A DNA stretch of 64,000 nt. Origin: VAXT01 sp038040395. Its GTDB lineage: Bacteria; Actinomycetota; Thermoleophilia; Gaiellales; Gaiellaceae. A program made the position numbers and the translations under genes. A model generated the notes under the pieces. It made no database searches and was not told the origin of the DNA. It saw only the letters and a list, made by a program, of their open reading frames with translations. The stretch's first letter is position 1. Every line of letters begins with the position of its first letter. Where the stretch lies: the NCBI GenBank assembly GCA_038040395.1, contig JBBPIJ010000007.1:48906-112905 (forward strand). Direction: 5' to 3'. This document shows positions 17,539-25,120 of the stretch, piece by piece.

Positions 17539-17548
17539 AGCCTACAAT
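17539..17548. promoter_or_regulatory. Overlapping divergent -10 boxes, hydrolase gene and murI
   Basis: TACAAT (17543-17548, plus strand) ends 6 nt before murI ATG 17555. TAGGCT (17544-17539, minus strand) ends 6 nt before the hydrolase ATG 17532. The two boxes share two base pairs, and only 22 bp separate the two start codons. Both transcripts would start at or within a few bases of the AUG, so neither has room for a ribosome binding site. No good -35 was seen for either. Confidence 0.5.
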
Positions 17549-17554
17549 CGCGGC

Positions 17555-18376
17555 ATGGATCCTCGTCCCGTAGGCGTGTTCGACTCCGGAACCGGAGGGC
17601 TCACCGTCCTCCACGAATGCCTCGTGACGATGCCGCACGAGGACTTCGTCTACCTCGGGGATCTCGCGCGTCTTCCGTACGGTCCGCGTGAGCTCGGCGA
17701 GATCCGCCGCTTTGCGGGAGAGATCGCCGGCTACCTCGAAGGGCAGGGCGTGAAGCTGATCGTGGCGGCCTGCAATGCGGCCACGTCCGCGGCTCTCCCC
17801 GACCTCCAGGGGCGCCTGGAGGTACCGATCGTCGGCGTGATCACGCCCGAGGCGCACGCCGCCGTGCAGACGACCCGCAATCGCCGGATCGGGCTCCTCG
17901 CGACCCAGGCGACGGTCACCGCCGGCCGCTACGCCGACCTCGTGCGCACCCTCGACGCGGGGGTTCGCTTCTTCCCGGTCGCCTGTCCGCGGCTCGTGCC
18001 GCTGATCGAGAGCGACGAGCCTTTCGGCGAGGAGACCGTCCAGGCAGTGCGCGAGTACGCCGCGCCGCTCAAGGAGGCCGGCGTGGACACGGTGATCCTC
18101 GGCTGCACGCACTACCCGCTGATCCGTCCGATCTTCCAGCGCGTCTTCGGGCGCGGCGTCACGCTCGTCTTCTCGGCCGAGGAGACTGCCCGCGAGGTGG
18201 CTGAGACCCTCGAGCGGAAAGGCATCGCCAATGAACCGGCCCGCGAGGGCTCCTACCGCTTCCTCACGACCGGCGACCCCGAGCGCTTCCGAGCGCTCGG
18301 CGAGCGGTTCCTGCAGTTGCCGCTGGGTCAGGTCGAGCAGGTCGCGATCGCGGAGCTCGAGGCGGCAGCCGCATGA
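17555..18376 (+). CDS. murI: Glutamate racemase
   Basis: 273 aa cytoplasmic enzyme making D-glutamate for peptidoglycan. It begins MDPRPVGVFDSGTGGLTVL, and both catalytic cysteines are visible in VAACNAATSAALP and ILGCTHYPLIRP. The in-frame ATG at 17531 would overlap the divergent gene's start, so ATG 17555 is preferred; it matches the family N-terminus and sits 6 nt after TACAAT. It overlaps rph as ATGA and heads the murI-rph-mgtC-rdgB cluster. Confidence 0.93.
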   Translation: MDPRPVGVFDSGTGGLTVLHECLVTMPHEDFVYLGDLARLPYGPRELGEIRRFAGEIAGYLEGQGVKLIVAACNAATSAALPDLQGRLEVPIVGVITPEAHAAVQTTRNRRIGLLATQATVTAGRYADLVRTLDAGVRFFPVACPRLVPLIESDEPFGEETVQAVREYAAPLKEAGVDTVILGCTHYPLIRPIFQRVFGRGVTLVFSAEETAREVAETLERKGIANEPAREGSYRFLTTGDPERFRALGERFLQLPLGQVEQVAIAELEAAAA

Positions 18377-19089
18377 GCCGGCCGAGCGGGCGTAGGTCCG
18401 ACGAGCTCCGGGCGCTCGAGATCGAGCCGGACTACCTGGAGCAGGCGAACGGGTCGGCGCTGATCTCCTTCGGGAAGACACGCGTGCTCTGCACCGCCTC
18501 GATCGAGGAAGGAGTTCCCCGCTGGCTCTCCGGTCGCGGCCGTGGCTGGCTGACCGCGGAGTACTCGATGCTGCCCGCCTCGACGGGCCAGCGCACCCAG
18601 CGCGAGGCGAGCGCGGGCAAGCAGAAGGGCAGGACCGTCGAGATCCAACGGTTGATTGGCCGCGCGCTGCGCGCCGTCGCCGACCTGGACGCTCTCGGCG
18701 AGCGAACTCTCTGGATCGACTGCGACGTCATCCAGGCGGACGGAGGAACCCGTTGCGCGGCGATCTCGGGCGCGTACGTCGCGGCTCGGCGCGCGCTCGA
18801 CCACATGGGCCTCGGGAAGGTGCTGACGGACTCCGTTGGCGCCGTCTCCGTCGGAATCGTCGAAGGAGAGGCTGTCCTCGACCTCGACTATCCAGAGGAC
18901 TCGTCCGCCGAGGTGGACGTCAACGTCGTGATGGCCGGCGACGGGCGCCTGATCGAAGTGCAGGCGACTGCGGAGCGCGCGCCGCTCGACCGAGAGCAGC
19001 TCGACGAGCTGCTCGACCTCGCCGAGGCCGGAATCGAGGAGATCGGCGCCGCGCAGCGCGACGCAGTGGAGGCGGCCCGTGCCGCCTGA
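18373..19089 (+). CDS. rph: Ribonuclease PH
   Basis: 238 aa phosphorolytic 3'-5' exoribonuclease that trims tRNA 3' ends. Begins with RPSGRRSDELRALEIEPDYL, and has the phosphate/RNA site RGRGWLTAEYSMLPASTGQR and IQADGGTRCAAISGAYVA, all conserved in the family and at normal length. The start overlaps the murI stop as ATGA. The rph-rdgB pairing is common in bacteria; here mgtC is inserted between them. Confidence 0.95.
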   Translation: MSRPSGRRSDELRALEIEPDYLEQANGSALISFGKTRVLCTASIEEGVPRWLSGRGRGWLTAEYSMLPASTGQRTQREASAGKQKGRTVEIQRLIGRALRAVADLDALGERTLWIDCDVIQADGGTRCAAISGAYVAARRALDHMGLGKVLTDSVGAVSVGIVEGEAVLDLDYPEDSSAEVDVNVVMAGDGRLIEVQATAERAPLDREQLDELLDLAEAGIEEIGAAQRDAVEAARAA

Positions 19090-19762
19090 GCTGCACTGGG
19101 CCGAGGTGCTGGTGAGGGTCGTCCTCGCCGGAGTCCTGGGCGGGGCGATCGGAGCAGAGCGGGAGCTGCGCGAGCGCGAGGCCGGGCTGCGGACGCACCT
19201 CCTGGTCGCGGTCGGCGCGGCGCTCTTCACGATCGTCTCCGCTTACGGGTGGGGCGACTTCCATTTCTCTCAGAAAAGCGGGGTGACGTACGACCCCACC
19301 CGAATCGCCGCGCAGATCGTGACCGGCATCGGCTTCCTCGGGGCGGGCGCGATCATCCGCCAGGGGCTGTCGATTCGCGGGCTCACGACGGCAGCGAGTC
19401 TCTGGGTCGTCGCCGCGATCGGCATCGCTTCGGGCGCGGGCTACTACAGCGCCGCCGTGATCACGACCGTGGTCGTGCTCGTCAGCCTGTGGCCGCTGCG
19501 CATCGTGGCCCACCGCCTGTTCGAGCGAATCCGGCCCGGGGAGCGGCGCCTCGAAGTCGAGCTCGGCCCGAGCGAGAGCCCGGCGGTGCTCGTCGAGGCG
19601 CTCGAGAAGACCGGCGCGACTGTCAGGGCATTCGAGCTCGAGGACGCGCGCGAACGGCAGCGGGTAGTGCTCGACGTTCGCCTCGGAGGCGCACCGGAGC
19701 ATGCGGTGACGGCGGAGCTGATGCGCCTCGAGCAGGTGCTCGGGGTGCGGTGGGCCAGCTAG
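19079..19762 (+). CDS. MgtC/SapB-family membrane protein
   Basis: 227 aa. The first ~140 residues hold four hydrophobic segments and the signature RVVLAGVLGGAIGAERELRE with GIGFLGAGAIIRQGLSIRGL, typical of MgtC/SapB proteins, which are linked to magnesium limitation and acid or phagosome survival in other bacteria. Residues about 150-227 form a small cytoplasmic ACT-like tail. The GTG start lies inside the rph end (11-bp overlap). Confidence 0.85.
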   Translation: MPPELHWAEVLVRVVLAGVLGGAIGAERELREREAGLRTHLLVAVGAALFTIVSAYGWGDFHFSQKSGVTYDPTRIAAQIVTGIGFLGAGAIIRQGLSIRGLTTAASLWVVAAIGIASGAGYYSAAVITTVVVLVSLWPLRIVAHRLFERIRPGERRLEVELGPSESPAVLVEALEKTGATVRAFELEDARERQRVVLDVRLGGAPEHAVTAELMRLEQVLGVRWAS

Positions 19763-20319
19763 CGCGTCTGGCGTCGTCGAACGAGAACAAGCTCCGCGAG
19801 CTCCGCCACGCCATGCCCGGGTGGGACATCGAGCCCCTCGGCGCTGCCGCCTATCCGCCGGAGGACGGCGACACGTATTACGAGAACGCGCGGGCGAAGG
19901 CGGTCCACGGCCACGGGCTGGCTCCGGACGGCTGGGTGCTCGGGGAGGACTCGGGAGTCGAGCTCGCAGCGCTTGGAGGCGGGCCTGGGGTCAGGTCGTC
20001 TCGGTGGGCCGCCGGGCGTGAGGCCGAGCGCGCGATCGAGGAGCTGCGCGGCGTCGAAGGCGAGGGCCGCCGCGCGCGCTACGTCAGCGAGCTCGTGGCG
20101 TTGGCGCCGGACGGAACCGAGCATCGCGGCACCGGCATCCTCGAGGGCCGGATCGCCGAAGCGCCGAGAGGAAGCGAAGGGTTCGGCTTCGACCCGGTCT
20201 TTGTCCCCGAGGGCGAGGTGAGCACCGTTGCCGAGCTAGGCAACAGCTGGAAGGCCGAAAACTCGCACCGAGCCCGAGCGGCGAGCGCCTTTCTAGAGGC
20301 CCTCACCTCGCAGACTTAG
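19750..20319 (+). CDS. rdgB: XTP/dITP diphosphatase (RdgB/HAM1)
   Basis: 189 aa house-cleaning nucleotide pyrophosphatase that removes dITP and XTP. The N-terminal RLASSNENKLRELRHAM carries the SxNxxK substrate motif, followed by ENARAKAVHG, GEDSGVELAALGG and the C-terminal GSEGFGFDPVFVPEGE with the conserved FGYDP-type loop. The open frame extends far upstream within mgtC as a shadow; GTG 19750 fits the family start and overlaps the mgtC end by 13 bp. Confidence 0.9.
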   Translation: MGQLARLASSNENKLRELRHAMPGWDIEPLGAAAYPPEDGDTYYENARAKAVHGHGLAPDGWVLGEDSGVELAALGGGPGVRSSRWAAGREAERAIEELRGVEGEGRRARYVSELVALAPDGTEHRGTGILEGRIAEAPRGSEGFGFDPVFVPEGEVSTVAELGNSWKAENSHRARAASAFLEALTSQT

Positions 20320-20338
20320 CAACAGACTGTTGCTAAGT
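20314..20338. terminator. Perfect hairpin between convergent rdgB and YihY gene
   Basis: ACTTAGCAAC (20314-20323) and GTTGCTAAGT (20329-20338) pair perfectly around AGACT, including the rdgB stop codon. The stem is symmetric and lies between two converging genes, so it probably ends transcription in both directions, although no T-run follows. Confidence 0.55.
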
Positions 20339-20360
20339 ACGAGGTGTGGTATCCCGCCGC

Positions 20361-21179
20361 TCAGGCAAGGCCGGTGGCCTCTTCGAGCTCGACCGCCTGC
20401 TGTCGCCCGCGCGCGAGCCACCAGTTGACCTCGGCGCCGAAGACGATCACGTTGGCCATCAGGTAGAGCCAGACGAGCAGCAACGCGGGCGCGCCGAAGG
20501 CCTGAAGAGCGATCACGTCTCTCGAGAGCCGGAGATACACCGGCAGCAACTGGAAGCTCGCCTCGAGGGCGACCGTCGCGACGATCGCGCCCGGCAGAAC
20601 TTCCTTGAATGTCAGCTTCTCGTTCGTCAGCAGGTAGTAGACCGAGAACAGGAAGACGAACACGGAGGCCGTCGAGATGAGGACTGAGATCCCGTAGGCG
20701 ACGTAGTCGTTGGCGAAGAAGCCGCCGGCGAGGCGTTTCAGGATCTCGTATCCGAACGATCCGACGAAGAGCCCGACGAAGAGCGTCACGAGGGAGCCCA
20801 CGAGCAGCGTCACGGCGATCAGCTTCCCGTGCAGGAAGGAGCGGTTGGGCTTGCCGTAGACGATGTTGAAGGCCGACTCGAGCACGCTGAAGAGGGAGAG
20901 CGACGTCCAGCCGACGAACACCCCGCCGATCACGCCCAGCGTCGCCGCGTTGTCCTGGATGGAGCGGACGACCTTGAGAATGCCGTCGACCGAGCTCGAG
21001 GGGAACGCCTTGTTCAGCTCCGTTACGAGGAAGCTGGACTCGTCGGCCCTGCCTGCGAAGCCGAGCAGCGCTAGCGCGAGGAAGAGGAGGGGCACGAACG
21101 AAAGCAGCGCGAAGTACGCGATCATTGCGGCGAGGTGGGTCCCCCGGTCGGCGAAGAACTTTTCGAAGACCTGGCGCAT
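20361..21179 (-). CDS. YihY/BrkB-family membrane protein
   Basis: 272 aa with about six membrane segments. Family signs are MRQVFEKFFADRGTHLAAMI, AYFALLSFVPLLFLALALLG and the later LLVWLYLMANVIVFGAEVNW. YihY/BrkB proteins are inner-membrane proteins of uncertain role (once called ribonuclease BN). The open frame runs 58 codons further upstream, but ATG 21179 gives the conserved N-terminus and is preceded by TAGCCT at 8 nt. Confidence 0.88.
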   Translation of the reverse strand: MRQVFEKFFADRGTHLAAMIAYFALLSFVPLLFLALALLGFAGRADESSFLVTELNKAFPSSSVDGILKVVRSIQDNAATLGVIGGVFVGWTSLSLFSVLESAFNIVYGKPNRSFLHGKLIAVTLLVGSLVTLFVGLFVGSFGYEILKRLAGGFFANDYVAYGISVLISTASVFVFLFSVYYLLTNEKLTFKEVLPGAIVATVALEASFQLLPVYLRLSRDVIALQAFGAPALLLVWLYLMANVIVFGAEVNWWLARGRQQAVELEEATGLA

Positions 21180-21220
21180 AGTGCGGGAGGCTAGTCCCTG
21201 GGCTGTTAGCTTTGCGCGCG

Positions 21221-21598
21221 ATGACCGAGGCGCACACGGCGCTTGCCGAGCTGACCGAGATCTCTTCGCAAGTGCAAGCCGCTGTCCTCTTCGACGGCAG
21301 CGCCGTGGCCGCGGCGACGATCTCCGACGAGGCTGGAGCCCGGCTCGCCACATCGGCGCGTGCCCTCTTCGACTCCGCCGCGGGCCTTCGCGAGGGCGAG
21401 CTGACGCAGATCGAGGCGGCGACCGGCGAGGGCAGCCTGTTCGTCGCCCGCGACGGAGAGCGGCTGATCGCCGCCGTGACCGGACCTTCGCCGACGGCCG
21501 GCCTCGTCTTCTACGACCTCAAGAGCTGCTTGCGGCGCGCCGCCGAGAAGCCCAAGCCGAAGCGTCGACCGCGGGCAAAGGCCAGTGGGCCGTCGTAG
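21221..21598 (+). CDS. Small roadblock/LC7-like protein
   Basis: 125 aa. The pattern TALAELTEISSQVQAAVLFD, GEGSLFVARDGERLIAAVT and GLVFYDLKSCLRR suggests a roadblock/LC7 fold, as in small dimeric regulators such as MglB, followed by a lysine/arginine-rich tail (KPKPKRRPRAKA). No enzyme residues are seen. ATG 21221 lies 8 nt after TAGCTT (21207-21212); a TTG at 21212 is the alternative. It overlaps the next small gene. The fold assignment is tentative. Confidence 0.6.
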   Translation: MTEAHTALAELTEISSQVQAAVLFDGSAVAAATISDEAGARLATSARALFDSAAGLREGELTQIEAATGEGSLFVARDGERLIAAVTGPSPTAGLVFYDLKSCLRRAAEKPKPKRRPRAKASGPS

Positions 21599-21788
21599 GA
21601 TCGTCGCGATCGTGTTCGGCGCCGCGTCGCTGCTCGGCATCGGGCTCTATGCGAGGCGGGGCCGCGCGCACGATCGCATTGACCTCTACTTCGGGGACGG
21701 CTCGGTGATCTCGCTCGACGGCGCCTCGGCGGAGGCGGCCCGCCTAGTGCCGCTCGTGCACGACGCTCTTCGCACGGCTCGCTCGTGA
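21585..21788 (+). CDS. Small membrane-anchored protein of unknown function
   Basis: 67 aa, GTG start overlapping the preceding gene by 14 bp and ending on the pyrE start (overlap 4 bp, GTGA). It has one hydrophobic N-terminal segment (IVAIVFGAASLLGIGLY) and a short soluble tail with DLYFGDGSVISLDG. I do not recognise it. Tight packing with both neighbours supports it being translated. Confidence 0.5.
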   Translation: MGRRRIVAIVFGAASLLGIGLYARRGRAHDRIDLYFGDGSVISLDGASAEAARLVPLVHDALRTARS

Positions 21789-22342
21789 GACGGGAAGAGC
21801 TCGCCGTTGCTCTTCGGAAGCACGCGTACCTCGAGGGTAACTTCGTCCTCCGTTCGGGCCGGCGTTCGAGCTATTACCTCGACAAGTACCGCTTCGAGAC
21901 CCGCCCCGACCTGCTCGCCGCGCTCGGCGACCACATCGCGGCAGCAGTCGCCGAGCACGAGCCGGATACGGCGCGACTGGCAGGGCCGGAGCTCGGCGCC
22001 GTGGCGCTCGCCGCGGCAGCGTCGCTCTCGTCCGGCCTGCCGTTCCTGATCGTCCGCAAGCAGGCGAAGGAGTACGGGACCGCAAATCGCCTGGAAGGGG
22101 TGTTCGAACCGGGTGAGCGCGTGTGCCTCGTCGAGGACGTCGTGACCTCAGGCGGGGCTGCCGTCGAGGCTCTCGAAGCCCTTCGGGAGGCCGGCCTCGA
22201 GTGCCGAATCGCGGTCTGCGTGGTCGATCGCGAGGAGGGCGGAGTGGACGCTCTCGCGCGCCGTGGGGCCCGTCTGATGCCCCTTTTTCGGGCAGGAGAG
22301 TTGCTCGGTACGCAGAAAACCGCCGCAAAACCGCATGGTTGA
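21785..22342 (+). CDS. pyrE: Orotate phosphoribosyltransferase
   Basis: 185 aa cytoplasmic enzyme of pyrimidine synthesis that joins orotate to PRPP. FVLRSGRRSSYYLDKYRF and the PRPP loop RVCLVEDVVTSGGAAVEAL are diagnostic. The GTG start overlaps the preceding stop as GTGA. pyrF follows after the HU gene, so two steps of UMP synthesis are encoded within 1.9 kb, though separated by a strong terminator. Confidence 0.93.
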   Translation: MRREELAVALRKHAYLEGNFVLRSGRRSSYYLDKYRFETRPDLLAALGDHIAAAVAEHEPDTARLAGPELGAVALAAAASLSSGLPFLIVRKQAKEYGTANRLEGVFEPGERVCLVEDVVTSGGAAVEALEALREAGLECRIAVCVVDREEGGVDALARRGARLMPLFRAGELLGTQKTAAKPHG

Positions 22343-22406
22343 GCCGAAACGGCTTGGCTGTTAGGGTCCGATTGCGGATAACTGAACCGTTAGAGGGAGG
22401 ATGCAC

Positions 22407-22703
22407 GTGACAAAACAGGAGTTCGTCGACAAGGTCGCCGACAGGGCGAATCTTTCGAAGCGCGACGCGGCCGAGGCCGTGGACGCCTTTCTGGACTCGA
22501 TCACCGACGTCCTACGCGGAGGCGGCGAGGTCGCCTTTACGGGCTTCGGCAAGTTCACGACGCAGGCGCGCGCCGCACGGCAGGGCGTCAACCCGAGGAA
22601 CCCCACGGAGCGGGTGCAGATCGCCGCAACGACGGTTCCGAAGTTCTCGGCGGGTAGCCAGCTCAAGCAGGCGGTAAAGAGCGGCGCCGGCCACCCGATG
22701 TAG
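22407..22703 (+). CDS. hup: HU-family DNA-binding protein
   Basis: 98 aa nucleoid protein: MTKQEFVDKVADRANLSKRD, GEVAFTGFGKFTTQARAAR and NPRNPTERVQIAATTVPKF match HU. The GGGAGG at 22395-22400 touches the in-frame ATG at 22401, so that start cannot use it; GTG 22407, with 6 nt spacing, is the better start and gives the usual N-terminus. A perfect terminator hairpin follows 23 bp after the stop. Confidence 0.93.
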   Translation: MTKQEFVDKVADRANLSKRDAAEAVDAFLDSITDVLRGGGEVAFTGFGKFTTQARAARQGVNPRNPTERVQIAATTVPKFSAGSQLKQAVKSGAGHPM

Positions 22704-22726
22704 GTCGACGCGCAATCGAAGCTTTG

Positions 22727-22755
22727 ACGGGGGCCGCTGATCAAGCGGCCCCCGT
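22727..22755 (+). terminator. Strong intrinsic terminator after HU gene
   Basis: ACGGGGGCCGCT (22727-22738) and AGCGGCCCCCGT (22744-22755) form a perfect 12-bp stem with loop GATCA, followed by TCTCGTT. It separates the HU transcript from pyrF, whose own -10 box begins 20 bp later. Confidence 0.8.
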
Positions 22756-22788
22756 TCTCGTTCCGGGGCCACAGCTAACCTGAGCGCG

Positions 22789-23718
22789 ATGGCGCAGGAT
22801 CTCGAGGCCGCACCCAGGGTCGGCGCGGCGACGTTCGGCGACCGCCTCGCCGAAGCGGTCGAGCGCAAGCGCAGTCAGCTCATCGTCGGGCTCGATCCGG
22901 TCACGGACTTGCTTCCCGTCGAGCTTGCCGGCGCCGCGCACCTCGGCCGCAGCGAGGCGGCTGACGCATTCAGCAGGTTCTGCCGCGGAGTGATCGACGC
23001 GGTCGCCCAGTACGCGGTCGGCGTGAAGCCCCAGCTCGCGTTCTTCGAGGCACTCGGCTCCGAGGGGATGCGCGCGCTCGAGGACGTCTGCGCCTACGCG
23101 CGCACCGCGGGCCTGATCGTGCTCGCCGACGCCAAGCGCGGTGACATCGGCTCGACGGCGCGCGCGTACGCGACGGCCTATCTCGAGCCCCGCGACGGTC
23201 AGCCGCCGCTCGCGGATGCGATCACGGTGAGCCCGTACCTCGGCCGCGACTCGATCGAGCCGTTCCTCGCCGCGTGCCGTCGCGAGGGCGCCGGCATCTT
23301 CTGCCTTGTGAAGACCTCGAACGAGGGTGTCGCGGACATCCAGGATCTCGCGCTCTCGGACGGGAGCCCGCTCTGGCAGCACGTGGCGCGGCTGGTCGCG
23401 GAGTGGGGCGAGGACCTCGTCGGCGAGCGCGGCCTCTCCAGCGTCGGGGCAGTCGTCGGAGCGACTCATCCTCGCGCGGTCGGGGAGGCTCGGAAGCTCC
23501 TGCCGCGTGCCGTGCTCCTGCTCCCGGGCGTCGGCGCTCAGGGCGCGAGCGCGGCCGATGTCGCCCGCGCGTTCACGAGCGGTCCTGCCAGCGCCCTCGT
23601 AGCGGCCTCGCGCTCGGTGCTCTACGCCTTCCGGACGGCCGACGACGACTGGCGCTCCGCCGCCGCGGCCGAGGCTGCCCGGCTGAAAAGCGAGGTCTGG
23701 GCGGCCTCGGGCTGGTGA
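22789..23718 (+). CDS. pyrF: Orotidine 5'-phosphate decarboxylase, type 2
   Basis: 309 aa, the long (type 2) form typical of actinobacteria. The catalytic Lys-Asp array is VLADAKRGDIGSTARAYATA; SQLIVGLDPVTDLLP and VKPQLAFFEALGSEGM are also typical. It converts OMP to UMP. ATG 22789 is 7 nt after TAACCT (22776-22781) and no Shine-Dalgarno sequence is seen, so a leaderless message is likely. The stop overlaps a small gene as GTGA. Confidence 0.93.
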   Translation: MAQDLEAAPRVGAATFGDRLAEAVERKRSQLIVGLDPVTDLLPVELAGAAHLGRSEAADAFSRFCRGVIDAVAQYAVGVKPQLAFFEALGSEGMRALEDVCAYARTAGLIVLADAKRGDIGSTARAYATAYLEPRDGQPPLADAITVSPYLGRDSIEPFLAACRREGAGIFCLVKTSNEGVADIQDLALSDGSPLWQHVARLVAEWGEDLVGERGLSSVGAVVGATHPRAVGEARKLLPRAVLLLPGVGAQGASAADVARAFTSGPASALVAASRSVLYAFRTADDDWRSAAAAEAARLKSEVWAASGW

Positions 23719-23819
23719 GGGACCTGGACTGGCGGGCGGAGGCCCGGCGTTACGCGCTGCCGGTCGCTTTCCTGCTGCTCGTCACCGCTGCAGTGCTCGT
23801 CGTCCGCGGCGCTCTCTGA
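23715..23819 (+). CDS. Tiny single-pass membrane protein (34 aa)
   Basis: GTG 23715 overlaps the pyrF stop as GTGA and the frame ends at TGA 23817-23819. The peptide has a charged start (VRDLDWRAEARRYA) and one clear membrane helix (LPVAFLLLVTAAVLVVRGAL). The shape, position and coupling argue for a real small protein, but there is no homology evidence and the frame is also open upstream as a shadow of pyrF. Confidence 0.45.
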   Translation: MRDLDWRAEARRYALPVAFLLLVTAAVLVVRGAL

Positions 23820-23841
23820 CGCACGGGTACATTTCGCGACC

Positions 23842-24960
23842 GTGAAACTCGGCCTGCTCTCCCTCGCGGCCGTCCTCCTGCTCGTTCCTTCCGCCCTCGC
23901 GGCTGGACCCAGCGTGGACGCGCGCGCGTACCTCGTTGCGGACGGGCGCACTGGAGAGGTGCTGCTCGCGGGGAACCAGGCGCAGCAGGTCCCGATCGCG
24001 AGTCTCACGAAGCTGATGACCGTCCTGCTGACCGTCGAGCGAACGCAGCTCTCCGACGTCGTCATGGTCTCGCCCGAGGCGGCGGAGATCGGCGAGTCGA
24101 GCGTCGACTTGCACGCCGGCGAGCGGCTGACCGTCCGGGACCTGCTCGAGGCCTGCCTGATCCAGAGCGCGAACGACGCAGCGTGGGCACTCGCCGACCA
24201 TGTCGGACACGGCAGCGAGAGCCGCTTCGTCTCGATGATGAACCGGCGCGCCCGGCAACTCGGCCTGGCGGACACGCACTTCGTCCGCCCGGACGGGCTC
24301 GATGCGGCCGGCCACGTGTCGAGCGCGCGGGACGTGACCACTCTCGCCCGCCTGCTCATGCAGAAGCCCGTCGTCCGGCGGATCGTCGCCACGCGGGACG
24401 CGACGATCGCCGGGGGGCGGCACTTGCATACGTGGAACGACCTGCTCGGTACCTACCCGGGTGTCGTCGGCGTGAAGACGGGCCATACCTCCGCGGCCGG
24501 CTGGTCGGAGGTCGCTGCCGTGCGCGGCCCAGGCGTCACCGTGTACGCGACCGTCCTGGGGAGCCCGGCCCGGTCGACCCGGAACGAGGATCTCGTCGAG
24601 CTCATGACCTGGGGTCTCTCACGGTTCCGCGTGGTCTCCGTCATCGCTGCCGGCCATACCTACGCGGCCGCCGAGACTCCCTACGGCCACGGAGAGCTCT
24701 CGCTCGTCGCTCCTCGCTCGCAGCGCCGAGCGGTGCTCGTCGATCGCCCCCTCCTGGAGCGCGTCGTCGCTCCTGTGGGTGTCGAGCTGCCCGTGGTCAA
24801 GGGCCAGACGCTGGGCGAGGTTCGGGTGTACGACGGGCGCCGCGTGATCGCGCGGTCCCCGCTCGTCGCCTCCCGTTCGATCTCCAAGCCCGGCAAGCTG
24901 AACCGCACAGGCTGGTACATCGGCGAAACGGCGCGCAACATGTGGGGCTGGATCGGGTGA
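23842..24960 (+). CDS. D-alanyl-D-alanine carboxypeptidase (penicillin-binding, S11)
   Basis: 372 aa, GTG start. A signal peptide (residues 1-21) precedes a complete S11 active site: SLTK in IASLTKLMTVLLT, SAN in IQSANDAAWALAD, and KTG in GVKTGHTSAAGWSEVA. It trims the fifth D-alanine from peptidoglycan peptides outside the membrane. The C-terminal part (beta-rich, ending GETARNMWGWIG) has no obvious second helix. TACATT (23828-23833) ends 8 nt before the GTG. The stop codon lies in the left arm of a long inverted repeat. Confidence 0.9.
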   Translation: MKLGLLSLAAVLLLVPSALAAGPSVDARAYLVADGRTGEVLLAGNQAQQVPIASLTKLMTVLLTVERTQLSDVVMVSPEAAEIGESSVDLHAGERLTVRDLLEACLIQSANDAAWALADHVGHGSESRFVSMMNRRARQLGLADTHFVRPDGLDAAGHVSSARDVTTLARLLMQKPVVRRIVATRDATIAGGRHLHTWNDLLGTYPGVVGVKTGHTSAAGWSEVAAVRGPGVTVYATVLGSPARSTRNEDLVELMTWGLSRFRVVSVIAAGHTYAAAETPYGHGELSLVAPRSQRRAVLVDRPLLERVVAPVGVELPVVKGQTLGEVRVYDGRRVIARSPLVASRSISKPGKLNRTGWYIGETARNMWGWIG

Positions 24961-25118
24961 GTCTCCCGGCGACATTCGGCGGCGCCTGGCCCGCTATCAC
25001 GCTGCGCCATTCGGCGTCCTCAGTCGCGCCCGGGCTACCTAGCCCGAGCGCTCCCTGCGTCCTTGCCTGGCTTGGTGCTAGCGACCCAGGCATCCACCAA
25101 TGTCACCGGGAGACTCAC
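24957..25118 (+). repeat. 20-bp inverted repeat enclosing a cloverleaf-like structure that covers the next gene's RBS
   Basis: GTGAGTCTCCCGGCGACATT (24957-24976) is complementary, at 19 of 20 bases, to AATGTCACCGGGAGACTCAC (25099-25118). Inside lie three further hairpins: GGCGC/GCGCC (24981-24985 with 25004-25008), CGGGCTA/TAGCCCG with a CC loop (25031-25046) and TGCCTGG/CCAGGCA (25064-25070 with 25086-25092). The right arm contains GGGAG (25108-25112), the ribosome binding site of the kinase gene at 25121; the left arm contains the carboxypeptidase stop. It may be a regulatory RNA or a small palindromic mobile element. Confidence 0.7.
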
Positions 25119-25120
25119 CC

